The notes below the pieces were generated by a model that was not told the origin of the DNA, made no database searches, and saw only the letters and a program-made list of their open reading frames with translations. From Maricaulis maris_C (GTDB lineage: Bacteria > Pseudomonadota > Alphaproteobacteria > Caulobacterales > Maricaulaceae), in assembly GCF_049116555.1 (NCBI RefSeq), contig NZ_JAGDYT010000001.1, positions 682,001 to 746,000 on the forward strand: 64,000 nucleotides of DNA, given 5' to 3'. The stretch's first letter is position 1, and each line of letters begins with the position of its first letter. Both the position numbers and the translations under genes were made by a program. This document shows, piece after piece, positions 50,941 to 59,122 of this stretch.

Positions 50941-51407
50941 CATGGCACGGATTGTGGCGTGCTCAAGGCGGCGATGATCGCGCGGGCTCGCCCGATCACA
51001 TCGCGGGTCCGGTCCCATTTCGTGCGGGCGATGGCATCATCGAACGGGAAGAAGGCGGCCTCGGTGACATCATCGGCCGCGACCGGTTCGCCGCCGGTCC
51101 AGACGCCGGCAAAATCGACCAGCAGATAATGCCAGTCACCCGGCTCGTCGGCCTCGCGCAGGCCGATACTGTCGATGACATCGATCAGGCCGATGATGCG
51201 CGCCGTCGTGCCGGTCTCCTCGGCCAGTTCGCGCAACGCGGCTTCGGCAGCGGTCTCGCCATATTCGATCTTGCCGCCGGGCAAGGACCACTGGCCTTCA
51301 TAGGGTGGCTTGCCGCGGCGGATCAGCAGCACCTCATCGTCGCGAAACACGACCATGCCGGCACCCGGCACCGGCTGGCGGCGCGCTTCGGCGGGAGTAT
51401 GTGTCAT
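50940..51407 (-). CDS. Nudix hydrolase (MutT/ADP-ribose pyrophosphatase-like)
   Basis: This 155-residue protein has a canonical Nudix box: GGKIEYGETAAEAALRELAEETG. It begins PGAGMVVFRDDEVLLIRRG and has the WSLPGGKIE entry, close to ADP-ribose pyrophosphatase or house-cleaning MutT types common in alphaproteobacteria. The substrate is not certain. It is coupled at both ends: ATGA with the VOC gene upstream and TGATG with the TIGR02301 gene downstream. Confidence 0.88.
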   Translation of the reverse strand: MTHTPAEARRQPVPGAGMVVFRDDEVLLIRRGKPPYEGQWSLPGGKIEYGETAAEAALRELAEETGTTARIIGLIDVIDSIGLREADEPGDWHYLLVDFAGVWTGGEPVAADDVTEAAFFPFDDAIARTKWDRTRDVIGRARAIIAALSTPQSVP

Positions 51408-51805
51408 TCGTCGGGATCGTTGGCGGCTTGCGGATCGTATTTGCCATTCGGCGACCAGATCGCCAGCTCATTGCCGCTGGGGTCGGTGAAATGGAAGCGC
51501 CGACCGCCGGGGAAGTCCTCGCGATTGATGATCGTGCCGCCGGCCTCGGTGACCCGCACTTCGGCGGCCAGGATGTCCTTGGCCTTGAGGATGATCAGGC
51601 AGCCTGTCTGGAAGGCGGCGTCCTCGAGACGCAGCCCGCCATCCAGACCGGCATTCTCGAAGGCCGCGTAGGTCGGGCCGAAATCGATGAAATCCCAGCC
51701 AAACGCACCGGCATAGAAGGCCTTCGCAGCCGCCATGTCGGTGACCGGTATTTCATTGTAATCAATCTTGAGAATGGCTTCGTTGTCGTTCACTTCGCCG
51801 TCCAT
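51404..51805 (-). CDS. VOC-family protein
   Basis: This protein of 129 to 133 residues has KIDYNEIPVTDMAAAKAFYAGAFGWDF as the first VOC unit and RRFHFTDPSGNELAIWSPNGKYD as the last. It has no second-metal-ligand pattern that would name a reaction. A GTG at 51793 would give a GTGA overlap with the upstream stop, while ATG at 51805 gives a 16-base overlap; both are possible. It lies in the minus-strand set 3-hydroxybutyrate dehydrogenase-VOC-Nudix-TIGR02301. Confidence 0.8.
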   Translation of the reverse strand: MDGEVNDNEAILKIDYNEIPVTDMAAAKAFYAGAFGWDFIDFGPTYAAFENAGLDGGLRLEDAAFQTGCLIILKAKDILAAEVRVTEAGGTIINREDFPGGRRFHFTDPSGNELAIWSPNGKYDPQAANDPDE

Positions 51806-52590
51806 CCGCCGTCTACGCTGATCCAGGATCCATTCATATTGGCCCCGGCATCGGAGACAAGATAGAGCAAAGCACCGGCGAGCTGCTCATAGGTGACAAA
51901 TTTCTTGGTCGGCTGGGCGGCCAGCATGACATCGCGGACGACCTCGTCCTCGGTGATCCCACGCGCTTTCGCGGTGTCGGCGATCTGGTTTTCCACCAGC
52001 GGTGTCTTCACATAACCCGGGCAGATGGCATTGCAGGTGATGCCGTCCTCGGCCAGCTCCAGGCCCAATGTCTTGGTGAAACCCATCACGCCATGCTTGG
52101 CCGCGACATAGGCCGATTTGAAGGGCGAGGCGACCAGGCCGTGCGCCGAGGCGAGGTTGACGATCCGACCCTTGCCCTGACGCTTCATCACCGGGATCGC
52201 CGCCTTGGCAGCATGGAAGACCGAGGTCAGGTTGATGGTGATAATGGCGTCCCACTTGTCGGCCGGGAAGTCCTCGACCGGGGAGACATGCTGGATGCCG
52301 GCATTGGACAAGAGGATGTCCAGCCGCCCGAATTCGCGCTCGGCCGAGGCGACCATGTCGGTGATTTCGTCCGGCTTGAGCATGTTGGCCGGATGGTAGC
52401 GCACCTCGACCCCGTGATCGCTGGCGATCTTGGCTCGCAGGCTCTCGATCTCGGTCGCATCACCCAGCCCGTTGAGAATGATGTGACAGCCATTGGCCGC
52501 CAACGCCTCCGCCATCGCCGCGCCAATCCCGCTCGTCGAGCCGGTAATGATGGCCACCTGGCCTGTGAGATCAGTGCGAATGGAAGACAT
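51790..52590 (-). CDS. bdhA: 3-hydroxybutyrate dehydrogenase
   Basis: This 266-residue SDR converts D-3-hydroxybutyrate to acetoacetate with NAD+, using storage polymer or ketone carbon. It shows the glycine motif IITGSTSGIGAAMAEAL, NLASAHGLVASPFKSAYVAAKHGV with the catalytic Ser, Tyr and Lys, ITCNAICPGYVKTPLVENQIAD and a C-terminal WISVDGGWTAK. The length and the ICPGYVKTPLV loop fit BdhA specifically. It is the first gene of the local minus-strand operon. Confidence 0.92.
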   Translation of the reverse strand: MSSIRTDLTGQVAIITGSTSGIGAAMAEALAANGCHIILNGLGDATEIESLRAKIASDHGVEVRYHPANMLKPDEITDMVASAEREFGRLDILLSNAGIQHVSPVEDFPADKWDAIITINLTSVFHAAKAAIPVMKRQGKGRIVNLASAHGLVASPFKSAYVAAKHGVMGFTKTLGLELAEDGITCNAICPGYVKTPLVENQIADTAKARGITEDEVVRDVMLAAQPTKKFVTYEQLAGALLYLVSDAGANMNGSWISVDGGWTAK

Positions 52591-52707
52591 GAACGACCCT
52601 TCAAGTTTGCGCCGAGCGCAAGAGACGGGATGGGACGGAAGAGGTCAAGGGGGAGGGGCCTTCTTGCCCACGGTGTGGGGGAGTTCCGATCGCTCCCCTT
52701 TCTATTC

Positions 52708-52842
52708 ACCGTCATCCCCCGGCTTGTCCGGCGGACCTCAATGCGAGAGGTGCAAAATGAAACGGGGATAGCACGATAGAATGACCCACCGGCCAGTCGA
52801 GGTCCCCCGGATGACCGCTGCGCGCTCACCGTGGGATGACGG
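52708..52842. repeat. MITE-like palindromic element, family C, copy 3
   Basis: This 135-bp element has ACCGTCATCCC and GGGATGACGG ends. It is identical in length and about 95 percent identical (7 differences by eye) to the element at 53216. It lies directly downstream of the GIY-YIG gene in the same orientation as the other copy. Confidence 0.85.
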
Positions 52843-52850
52843 TGAGAGGG

Positions 52851-53180
52851 TCAGAGTTTTAGGTCCGGGTTGGGCGGCACCGCCCAGAGTTCGTCCCAGA
52901 GATCACACCAGTGCGGATTGCGGTCCTCGATCAGATTGATCTTCCATTGTCGTGGCCATTTCTTGATCCGCTTCTCGCGACGGATGGCCTCGACAATCAC
53001 GCCGTGTGGCTCCCACCAGACCAGGCTGGTGCACTTGTATTTGCGGGTGAAACCGGATGCGGTGCCGTCCTTGTGTTGCCGGATTCGCCACAGGAGATTG
53101 GCTGTCACACCGGTATAGATCGGCCCATCATACCGGCTGGCCATCATGTAGACAGCAATCGTGCCTTCCCGCTCTCGCAT
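52851..53180 (-). CDS. GIY-YIG nuclease-domain protein
   Basis: This 109-residue protein carries the YhbQ/Slx1-type short GIY-YIG domain. Motifs are VYMMASRYDGPIYTGVTANL (GIY equivalent, YTG), RIRQHKDG with an Arg, and CTSLVWWEPHGVIVEAIRREKRIKKWPR with the metal Glu. WKINLIEDRNPHWCDLWDEL follows. Many such small proteins occur in multiple copies in alphaproteobacteria, and their function is not established. Here it is bracketed by two near-identical 135-bp repeats. Confidence 0.88.
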   Translation of the reverse strand: MREREGTIAVYMMASRYDGPIYTGVTANLLWRIRQHKDGTASGFTRKYKCTSLVWWEPHGVIVEAIRREKRIKKWPRQWKINLIEDRNPHWCDLWDELWAVPPNPDLKL

Positions 53181-53215
53181 GCAATTTTTAATTGCATTAG
53201 TTTATCACGAACTCA

Positions 53216-53350
53216 ACCGTCATCCCCCGGCTTGTCCGGGGGACCTCAACGCGAGAGGTGCAGAATGAAACGGGGATAGCGCGATAGAATGATCCACCGG
53301 CCAGTCGAGGTCCCCCGGATGATCGCTTCGCGCTCACCGTGGGATGACGG
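53216..53350. repeat. MITE-like palindromic element, family C, copy 4
   Basis: This is the second 135-bp copy with ACCGTCATCCC and GGGATGACGG ends. Inner arms GGGGGACCTC and GAGGTCCCCC pair perfectly here but with a mismatch in the 52708 copy. It abuts the downstream zinc-ribbon-like gene. Confidence 0.85.
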
Positions 53351-53351
53351 C

Positions 53352-53591
53352 CTAATCAGGTGGATCAAGCTGAGATTCGGCGTCCCAGTGCGGCGGTGGG
53401 GGTTCCGAGGACCACCAAGACCTGCCCGATTCAATCCATTTTGCACGCAATTCCAGATGCGTTGCCGCGGCGTCATCGTACCCGAACTGCGTGCCGCAGC
53501 ACGAACAGATTTCGAATGACGGAAGCTCGCGCTCGTATGGCTCAAATTCCAGCGTGAACTGGCAAACCGGGCATTTCGGCGCGTTGACCAC
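53352..53591 (-). CDS. Small cysteine-rich (zinc-ribbon-like) protein
   Basis: This 79-residue protein has two Cys clusters, PKCPVCQF near the start and ICSCCGTQFGYDD in the middle, likely binding one zinc. SWWSSEPPPPHWDAESQ follows. The pattern resembles CPCC-type small proteins. It starts at GTG seven bases after yaaA stops on the same strand. It could be an accessory gene; the function is unknown. Confidence 0.62.
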   Translation of the reverse strand: MVNAPKCPVCQFTLEFEPYERELPSFEICSCCGTQFGYDDAAATHLELRAKWIESGRSWWSSEPPPPHWDAESQLDPPD

Positions 53592-53597
53592 GTGCCC

Positions 53598-54389
53598 CTA
53601 AGCCGCCTTTTTCCCCGCCGCTGCCGGCTGCGGCCGCGTAAACAGCATATCACCCTCGCTCGAACCGTCCGCCTCGAAGCGGTAGCCGCCGAGATCGAAC
53701 CTCACCAGGTCGGCGGGGTCGGTGATGCGGTTTTCGATCGCCCAGCGGGCCATCATGCCGCGGGCCTTCTTGGCGAAGACCATCAGGGCGCGCAGCTGGC
53801 CGTCCTTTTCTTCCTTGAAGGTGGCGGTGATGACGCGGCCCTTGATCGCCTTCTTGTCCACGGCCTTGAAATACTCGTTCGAGGCGAGATTCAGGATGAC
53901 CGGCTCGGCGCGGTCGGCCTGCAGGCTGTTGAGTTCTTTCGCGATCCTGTCGCCCCAGAAGTCATACAGGTTCTCGCCGCGCCGGGTGTGCAGCTTGCGG
54001 CCCATTTCCAGGCGATAGGGGTGGATGCCGTCGAGCGGTTTCAGCGCGCCATACATGCCCGAAAGGATGCGCAGATGATCCTGGGCCCAGTCGAGATCGG
54101 TTGCCGAGAGCGTGTGTGCCTCGAGCCCGCGATAGACCTCGCCATTGAAGGCAAAGGCGGCCTGCTTCACGCCGGGCTCGTCGGCATCGAAGGCCTGAAA
54201 GCGCTCGCGGTTGAGGCGGGCGAGATCATCATTGATCTTCATCATCGCCTTGATCTTGGGAGTGGTCAGCTGGCGCGTGGTCCTGGACAGGATCCGCGTC
54301 TCGTCGATCAGGTCCGGCGTGGTCGCCGGCAGGTCGCGCCCGACGGCGTCGAAATTCATGTTCTTGGCGGGCGAGAGCAGAATCAGCAT
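53598..54389 (-). CDS. yaaA: Peroxide stress protein YaaA
   Basis: This 263-residue protein begins MLILLSPAKNMNFD, the defining start of YaaA/DUF328. Further motifs are GVKQAAFAFNGEVYRGLEA, DHLRILSGMYGALKPLDGIHPYRLEMG, VILNLASNEYFKAV and ITATFKEEKDGQLRALMVFAKKARG. In E. coli it lowers free intracellular iron during peroxide stress. ATG 54389 was chosen at the family start. Confidence 0.93.
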   Translation of the reverse strand: MLILLSPAKNMNFDAVGRDLPATTPDLIDETRILSRTTRQLTTPKIKAMMKINDDLARLNRERFQAFDADEPGVKQAAFAFNGEVYRGLEAHTLSATDLDWAQDHLRILSGMYGALKPLDGIHPYRLEMGRKLHTRRGENLYDFWGDRIAKELNSLQADRAEPVILNLASNEYFKAVDKKAIKGRVITATFKEEKDGQLRALMVFAKKARGMMARWAIENRITDPADLVRFDLGGYRFEADGSSEGDMLFTRPQPAAAGKKAA

Positions 54390-54545
54390 GGGCAATCTCC
54401 TTGTCCCCAAGGATAGGGATGGCCGCGCCTGCTTTCCAGTTGAGGCTGCGGTTTCCCGTGCTGAAATGATTTATGGCGGGGATAGGGGGCGTCTATGTTG
54501 GGGCAGTCGGGGCAGACAAAATCAATCCCCTTACCCTCCGCGCCT

Positions 54546-54640
54546 CCGGCGCAAACCACCCCATAGACCGCTTGCCGCATACGGCCTGCTGGCTGACAAG
54601 CGATCTATGGCAAGCCCTGCGCGCGGCGCCCGTCTTCCTG
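54546..54640. repeat. Structured dispersed repeat, family A, solo outer-stem copy
   Basis: The outer arms CCATAGACCGCTTG (54561-54574) and CAAGCGATCTATGG (54597-54610) pair at 13 of 14 positions. The 60-75 base inner hairpin present in the other three copies is missing; only CCGCATACGGCCTGCTGG remains. Flanks GGCGCAAACC and CCCTGCGCGC are kept. Confidence 0.8.
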
Positions 54641-54714
54641 CGCGCTAAACGGCACTAGGCTCCAGTTTCCGTTGCTGCAGATGCACCCAACCTGCCGGAA
54701 TCTGATGCCGGGCC

Positions 54715-56154
54715 CTACAGCAAGACCCGCGGATTCAGGATGCCTTTCGGGTCGAGCGCGGTCTTGATCGCCCGCATGACCGCGACATCGACCGGTTTGC
54801 GGCTGGCCAGTTCGGCACGCTTCAAAATGCCTATGCCGTGTTCCGCCGAGATCGAGCCGCCAAAGCTGTCGACCAGATCGTAGACGAGGCGTGAGAGCGG
54901 GGCGGCCTGGGCGAGGAAGGCGTCATCCGCACCGGCTTCGCGGGCGGCGACGTTGAAATGGACATTGCCATCGCCGACATGGCCGAAAACGATCACCAGG
55001 GCGCCGGGAAATTCCGTCTCCACGGCCTCGGTGGCCTTGGCCATGAAGGCCGGCATTTTCGAAACCGGGATCGAGACGTCGTGCTTCACCGCCTTGCCGT
55101 GGGCGCGTTCCGCTTCGGCGATGGTTTCGCGCAGGCGCCAGAAATCATGGATCTGGCTGTCATTCTCGGCGATGGCGGCATCGGCGACGAGACCGGCCTC
55201 GAAGCCCTGACCCAGGGCGTCTTCCAAAGTCTCTCGCGCGCCATCGGCGCGACCGAAACTCATTTCACAGACCACATACCAGGCGTGCTCACCCTCCAGC
55301 GGGTCGCGGGTTCCGGGGACATGGTCCAGCACCATCTCGAGCGCCATGCGGGGCATGAGTTCGAACGCGGTTACAGCGCCGCCGGAGACCTGCTTGGCGA
55401 GGCCGAGGAATTTGACCGCATCCTCGGCGCTGTTGAGGCCGCAAAAGGCGACTTCCATCCGCGCCGGGCGCGGGAAGAGTTTGAGTGTGGCGGCGGTAAT
55501 GATCCCGAGCGTGCCCTCGGCGCCGATCAGCAATTGCTTGAGATCATAGCCGGTATTGTCCTTGCGCAGGCCGGTCAGCCCGGACCAGATCGTGCCGTCG
55601 GGCAGGACGGCTTCCAGCCCGAGGACCAGCTCGCGGGTCATGCCATAGCGCAGCACATGCACGCCACCGGCATTGGTCGAGATCAGCCCGCCGATCATCG
55701 CCGAGCCTTGCGAGCCCAGCGAGAGCGGGAAGAGGCGGCTGTGGTCGGCAGCCAGGTTTTGCAGGTTTTCCAGTACGCAGCCGGCTTCGACCGTCATCGA
55801 GTCATTGTCGACATCGACCTCGCGGACGGCCGTCATGCGCTTGAGGGTCAGCAGGACTTCGCCCATCGGGGTCGCGGCGCCACACAGAGAGGTATTGCCG
55901 CCTTGCGGCGTGATGGCCACGCCCGCCTCGTGGCACAGGCGCACGCAGGCGGCGACGTCTTCGGTCGTGGCCGGTTTGAGCAGGATCGGGGTCGCGCCCT
56001 GATAGCGACCGCGCCAGTCGGCGACATGTGGCGCCAGCTCATGCGCGTCCCGGGACCAGCCCTTTGGCCCGAGGACTTGTTTGAGCTGGTCGAGAAGGTC
56101 GGCTGGCAGCGGCGTGGCAGTCAGGGCATCGGCGGGCATGTCGGTGACGGTCAT
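54715..56154 (-). CDS. FAD-linked 2-hydroxyacid dehydrogenase (GlcD/D2HGDH-like)
   Basis: This 479-residue flavoprotein has a PCMH-type FAD domain: PATTEDVAACVRLCHEAG, ITPQGGNTSLCGAA, LGSQGSAMIGGLISTNAGG, TGYDLKQLLIGAEGTLGIIT. A C-terminal domain carries the metal site FGHVGDGNVHFNV and GSISAEHGIGILKR. It oxidises D-2-hydroxyacids such as D-lactate or D-2-hydroxyglutarate; which one cannot be told. It is co-directional with the Sua5-like gene, separated by a 14-bp triplication. Confidence 0.88.
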   Translation of the reverse strand: MTVTDMPADALTATPLPADLLDQLKQVLGPKGWSRDAHELAPHVADWRGRYQGATPILLKPATTEDVAACVRLCHEAGVAITPQGGNTSLCGAATPMGEVLLTLKRMTAVREVDVDNDSMTVEAGCVLENLQNLAADHSRLFPLSLGSQGSAMIGGLISTNAGGVHVLRYGMTRELVLGLEAVLPDGTIWSGLTGLRKDNTGYDLKQLLIGAEGTLGIITAATLKLFPRPARMEVAFCGLNSAEDAVKFLGLAKQVSGGAVTAFELMPRMALEMVLDHVPGTRDPLEGEHAWYVVCEMSFGRADGARETLEDALGQGFEAGLVADAAIAENDSQIHDFWRLRETIAEAERAHGKAVKHDVSIPVSKMPAFMAKATEAVETEFPGALVIVFGHVGDGNVHFNVAAREAGADDAFLAQAAPLSRLVYDLVDSFGGSISAEHGIGILKRAELASRKPVDVAVMRAIKTALDPKGILNPRVLL

Positions 56155-56165
56155 GGCGGGGTCCG

Positions 56166-56207
56166 GTCAGGCGTTCGAGGTCAGGCGTTTGGGGGCAGGC
56201 GTTTGGG
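56166..56207. repeat. 14-bp unit repeated three times between genes
   Basis: Contiguous GTCAGGCGTTCGAG, GTCAGGCGTTTGGG and GGCAGGCGTTTGGG. It fills most of the gap between the stop of the Sua5-like gene (56209) and the start of the FAD dehydrogenase (56154). Confidence 0.9.
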
Positions 56208-56208
56208 G

Positions 56209-57177
56209 TCAGATCAGGTCGTCTTTGGGCGCGGCGGCACGTTGCAGCCGGTCATTGATGGCTTCACCCAAGCCCTCATTGGGGATGGGCGCAACCGCAA
56301 TCCGCGCCGCGCCCCTGGCATCCAGCGCCCGCAGGGCCGCGAACAGGCCGGTTGCGGCCTCGGCCAGATCCCCACCGGGCGACAGATTGAGGTCGCCGGC
56401 AATCGCGCCAAAGCCGAGCAGGACTTCGCCGTCTTCCGCCTGGATCGCATTCAGGCGCATGGCGGCATTGGGCGCGTAATGGCTCTTCATCATGCCGGGC
56501 GCGAGCAGGGTCTTGTCGGACCCCGGTTCGGCAAGGCGACCGGTGATCGCCTCGATCTGCCGCCGCGCCAGCCCGCCGGGCCGCAGCAGGGTCGGTGTGC
56601 CGCCCAACAAGGCGACGACGGTTGATTCCAGTCCGACCGGGCAGGCACCACCATCGAGAATGAGATCGATCCGGTCTCCCAGGCCCTCGGCAACATGCGC
56701 GGCGGTGGTCGGGCTGATGGCGCCGGACGGGTTGGCGCTGGGAGCGACCAAGGGCCCGTCAAAGGCGCGGATCAGCGCCTGGGCCGCGGCATGGCGCGGT
56801 GCGCGAAGGGCGATCGAGTCGAGTCCGGCATTGGCAATGTCGGCAATCGGCGCGTCCGGGCGTTTCGGCAGGACCAGGGTCAGCGGACCCGGCCAGAAAC
56901 TCTCGGCCAGCTGATCCGCCATGTCCGGCCAGCCCGCCAGGCGCCAGGCCATGTTCGGACCGGAGACATGGGCGATCAGCGGATTGAAACGGGGCCGGCC
57001 CTTGGCGGCATAGAGGCGGGCAACGGCGTCCGCATTGCCGGCATTGGCGGCGAGGCCGTAGACGGTCTCGGTCGGCATGGCCACCAGGCCACCAGCCTTG
57101 AGGATGGCGGCGGCCTCTTCGATCACGGCCGGGTCGCTGGCCGGCTTGATCGGGGCAGATGTGACGGATGCGCTCAT
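56209..57177 (-). CDS. L-threonylcarbamoyladenylate synthase, Sua5 type
   Basis: This 322-residue two-domain protein makes threonylcarbamoyl-AMP for the t6A37 modification of tRNAs. The YrdC domain is marked by GGLVAMPTETVYGLAANA, KGRPRFNPLIAHV, LPKRPD and APSANPSGAISPTTAAHV. The C-terminal Sua5 domain begins after MKSHYAPNAAM. The longer two-domain form distinguishes it from TsaC. Confidence 0.92.
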   Translation of the reverse strand: MSASVTSAPIKPASDPAVIEEAAAILKAGGLVAMPTETVYGLAANAGNADAVARLYAAKGRPRFNPLIAHVSGPNMAWRLAGWPDMADQLAESFWPGPLTLVLPKRPDAPIADIANAGLDSIALRAPRHAAAQALIRAFDGPLVAPSANPSGAISPTTAAHVAEGLGDRIDLILDGGACPVGLESTVVALLGGTPTLLRPGGLARRQIEAITGRLAEPGSDKTLLAPGMMKSHYAPNAAMRLNAIQAEDGEVLLGFGAIAGDLNLSPGGDLAEAATGLFAALRALDARGAARIAVAPIPNEGLGEAINDRLQRAAAPKDDLI

Positions 57178-57227
57178 GGCGATGAGCTAGCGCCTGGCGG
57201 GGCAGTCATGCAAGCGCCGGCGGCAAG

Positions 57228-57776
57228 TTATTCCGCCGCATCGGCTTCGACATGAATGACGAGCGTGACTTCGGCCGCCGCGGAACCCCAGCTCGATCCA
57301 CCGACCCCGAAATCGGCGCGGGCGATGGTGAAGCGACTGTCAGCGACCGCGCGACCATCGGCAATCTCGAGCGTGAAGGGCATCACCATCTCCTGCTCAC
57401 TGCCGCGCATGGTCATGATGCCATGGGCTTCATAGCCGGTGTCCGTGGCGCGGATATCTTCGGAGACAAAGCTCGCCGTCTCGTAATCGATCGGGTTGAG
57501 GCCGGAATTGGACAGCATGCTGTCATCCATCTGGCGATTGCCGGTCGAACCGCTGGCCGTGGTCACGCTGGCCTCGATCCGCGCTTCATCCAGATGGTCG
57601 GGATCAAGGGTGATCGCCGCGGTCCAGGTCTCGAAGGCACCGCTGACGGCCCCGCCGGACACGGTCGTCTCGAAGCCGACGCTGGAGGCGTCATGATCGA
57701 CCGACCAGTCCTGGGCAATGGCCGGCAGGCTGAGTGCGGCGGCGCTGGCAAGCGCGAGGAGGGCGGTACGCAACAT
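57228..57776 (-). CDS. YceI-family periplasmic lipid-binding protein
   Basis: This 182-residue protein has a signal peptide ending PAIAQ. Mature motifs are WSVDHDASSVGFETTVSGG, GAFETWTAAITLDPDHLDEA and GIMTMRGSEQEMVMPFTL, the YceI lipocalin-like barrel that binds polyisoprenoids in relatives. It follows the cytochrome b561 gene by six bases in one operon with a second YceI gene, a common arrangement. Confidence 0.9.
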   Translation of the reverse strand: MLRTALLALASAAALSLPAIAQDWSVDHDASSVGFETTVSGGAVSGAFETWTAAITLDPDHLDEARIEASVTTASGSTGNRQMDDSMLSNSGLNPIDYETASFVSEDIRATDTGYEAHGIMTMRGSEQEMVMPFTLEIADGRAVADSRFTIARADFGVGGSSWGSAAAEVTLVIHVEADAAE

Positions 57777-57782
57777 CGGGAC

Positions 57783-58361
57783 TTATCCTTTCAGGAAGGG
57801 GATCATGCGGCCGATCAATCCATCCTTGTTGATGAACTGGTGCTTAAGAGCCGCGGCAACATGCAGGCCGAGCAGGCCGAGGATGACCCAGCCGCCGGCG
57901 CCGTGCACGCTGCCGGTGACGCTCTGGAAGCCTTCGGTCTGCGGCACCGGCAGCTTGGGCAGGACGAGATCGGGATTGTTGAACAGGAGGGTGGGCGGTT
58001 CGGCGGCAGAGGCGGCGACGAGGCCACCGAGCGGCAGGCCGATCATGATCGCATAGAAGGCCCAATGCGTGGCTGTTGCCGCGAGTCTTTCCCAGCTCGC
58101 CATGCCCTCGGGCAGGGCAGGGGCGGGATGGGTCAGGCGCCAGGCGAGGCGCCCCACGGACAGGGCCAGGATCAACAGGCCGACCGTCTTGTGCATGTTG
58201 TAGGCGAACTGCACCTCGCTGATCGTGACATCACCGCCGGCGAAAAGCGTCTCCTTCAGCTCTTCCATATTCCACGCGTAAAAGACCATTCCAACCAGAA
58301 GGACGGCGAGGACCCAATGCAGGGCGATGGCCACTCCGGTGTAACGCTGTGAGTCCGACAT
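57783..58361 (-). CDS. Cytochrome b561 family protein
   Basis: This 192-residue four-helix di-heme membrane protein has heme-ligand histidines in GVAIALHWVLAVL, AYNMHKTVGLLIL, LAATATHWAFYAIM and VILGLLGLHVAAALKHQF. It passes electrons between ubiquinol and a periplasmic partner in characterised relatives. It lies between two YceI genes, with 1 base to the upstream gene and 6 to the downstream one. Confidence 0.92.
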   Translation of the reverse strand: MSDSQRYTGVAIALHWVLAVLLVGMVFYAWNMEELKETLFAGGDVTISEVQFAYNMHKTVGLLILALSVGRLAWRLTHPAPALPEGMASWERLAATATHWAFYAIMIGLPLGGLVAASAAEPPTLLFNNPDLVLPKLPVPQTEGFQSVTGSVHGAGGWVILGLLGLHVAAALKHQFINKDGLIGRMIPFLKG

Positions 58362-58362
58362 C

Positions 58363-58968
58363 TCAGTCTCCCTCTCTCAGGAATTCCGCTTCAATCAGGA
58401 TACGCACAGTCGGGCCGACAATGCTGTGTGGCAAATTGCCGACATTGAACGTGTCGCGATCGAGCTCTCCGTCGGCGCTGAAGCCGATTGCGGGGCGACC
58501 TTCCAGCGGATTGGTCAACCCGCCATGGAAGGTGACGTCGAGTGTGACCGGCGCGGTGACGCCGTTCAGTGTGAGATTGCCGGTCACCGCGCCCGAGGTC
58601 TCACCGGTGAGCCGGATGCTGGTGCTCTCAAACAGGATTTGCGGGCTGCGGTCGGCATGCAGCCACCCCGTGGCGAGGTCGCTGTCGAAGGCGGGATCGC
58701 CGGTGGAGATGGAGGCCGCATCGATTGAGGCAGTCAGCTGCGCCGCGTCCGGTCGGGCCGGGTCGAAATCAAGCCGGGCGTCCAGACTGTCGAAGCGGCC
58801 CGTATACCAGCTCAGCCCCATATGCCGGACCTGCCAGGTCACGCTCGCATGAGCTGTGTCGAGCGCCCACTCGCCTGCGGGCAGGCGCTGCGGGTCAGTG
58901 GTCGGCGTCAGGCAGGCACCCAGGGACAGGCAGCCGGCGAGGGCGAGGAGGCGGAGCAAGGTCATCAT
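58363..58968 (-). CDS. YceI-family lipoprotein
   Basis: This 201-residue protein has a lipobox ALAGCLSLGAC; two candidate cysteines are seen, and the second (LGAC) fits best. The body shows WALDTAHASVTWQVRHMGLSWYTGRFDSLDA, FDSDLATGWLHADRSPQILFEST, and GNLTLNGVTAPVTLDVTFHGG, the YceI barrel motifs. Probably attached to a membrane in the periplasm. It is the first gene of the YceI-b561-YceI operon. GGAGG precedes a double ATG. Confidence 0.9.
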   Translation of the reverse strand: MMTLLRLLALAGCLSLGACLTPTTDPQRLPAGEWALDTAHASVTWQVRHMGLSWYTGRFDSLDARLDFDPARPDAAQLTASIDAASISTGDPAFDSDLATGWLHADRSPQILFESTSIRLTGETSGAVTGNLTLNGVTAPVTLDVTFHGGLTNPLEGRPAIGFSADGELDRDTFNVGNLPHSIVGPTVRILIEAEFLREGD

Positions 58969-59122
58969 GCCTCCATTATATGAGGCGAACCGCCGTCGCG
59001 TGAAAGCCACACCTCGCGCCGGGATGGACAAAACACTGTTTCCGGATTCGCTTCACACGATGTTGGAGCTATGTTGCGGCCCACAAGAAATGCCGTTCAG
59101 GCAATCCATGAGGAGACCGTCC

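Noticed and set aside
54958..56625. 555-codon frame antisense to the FAD dehydrogenase and Sua5
   Set aside because: It spans two real genes on the other strand, is rich in low-complexity Gly/Arg/Gln, and has no recognisable domain.
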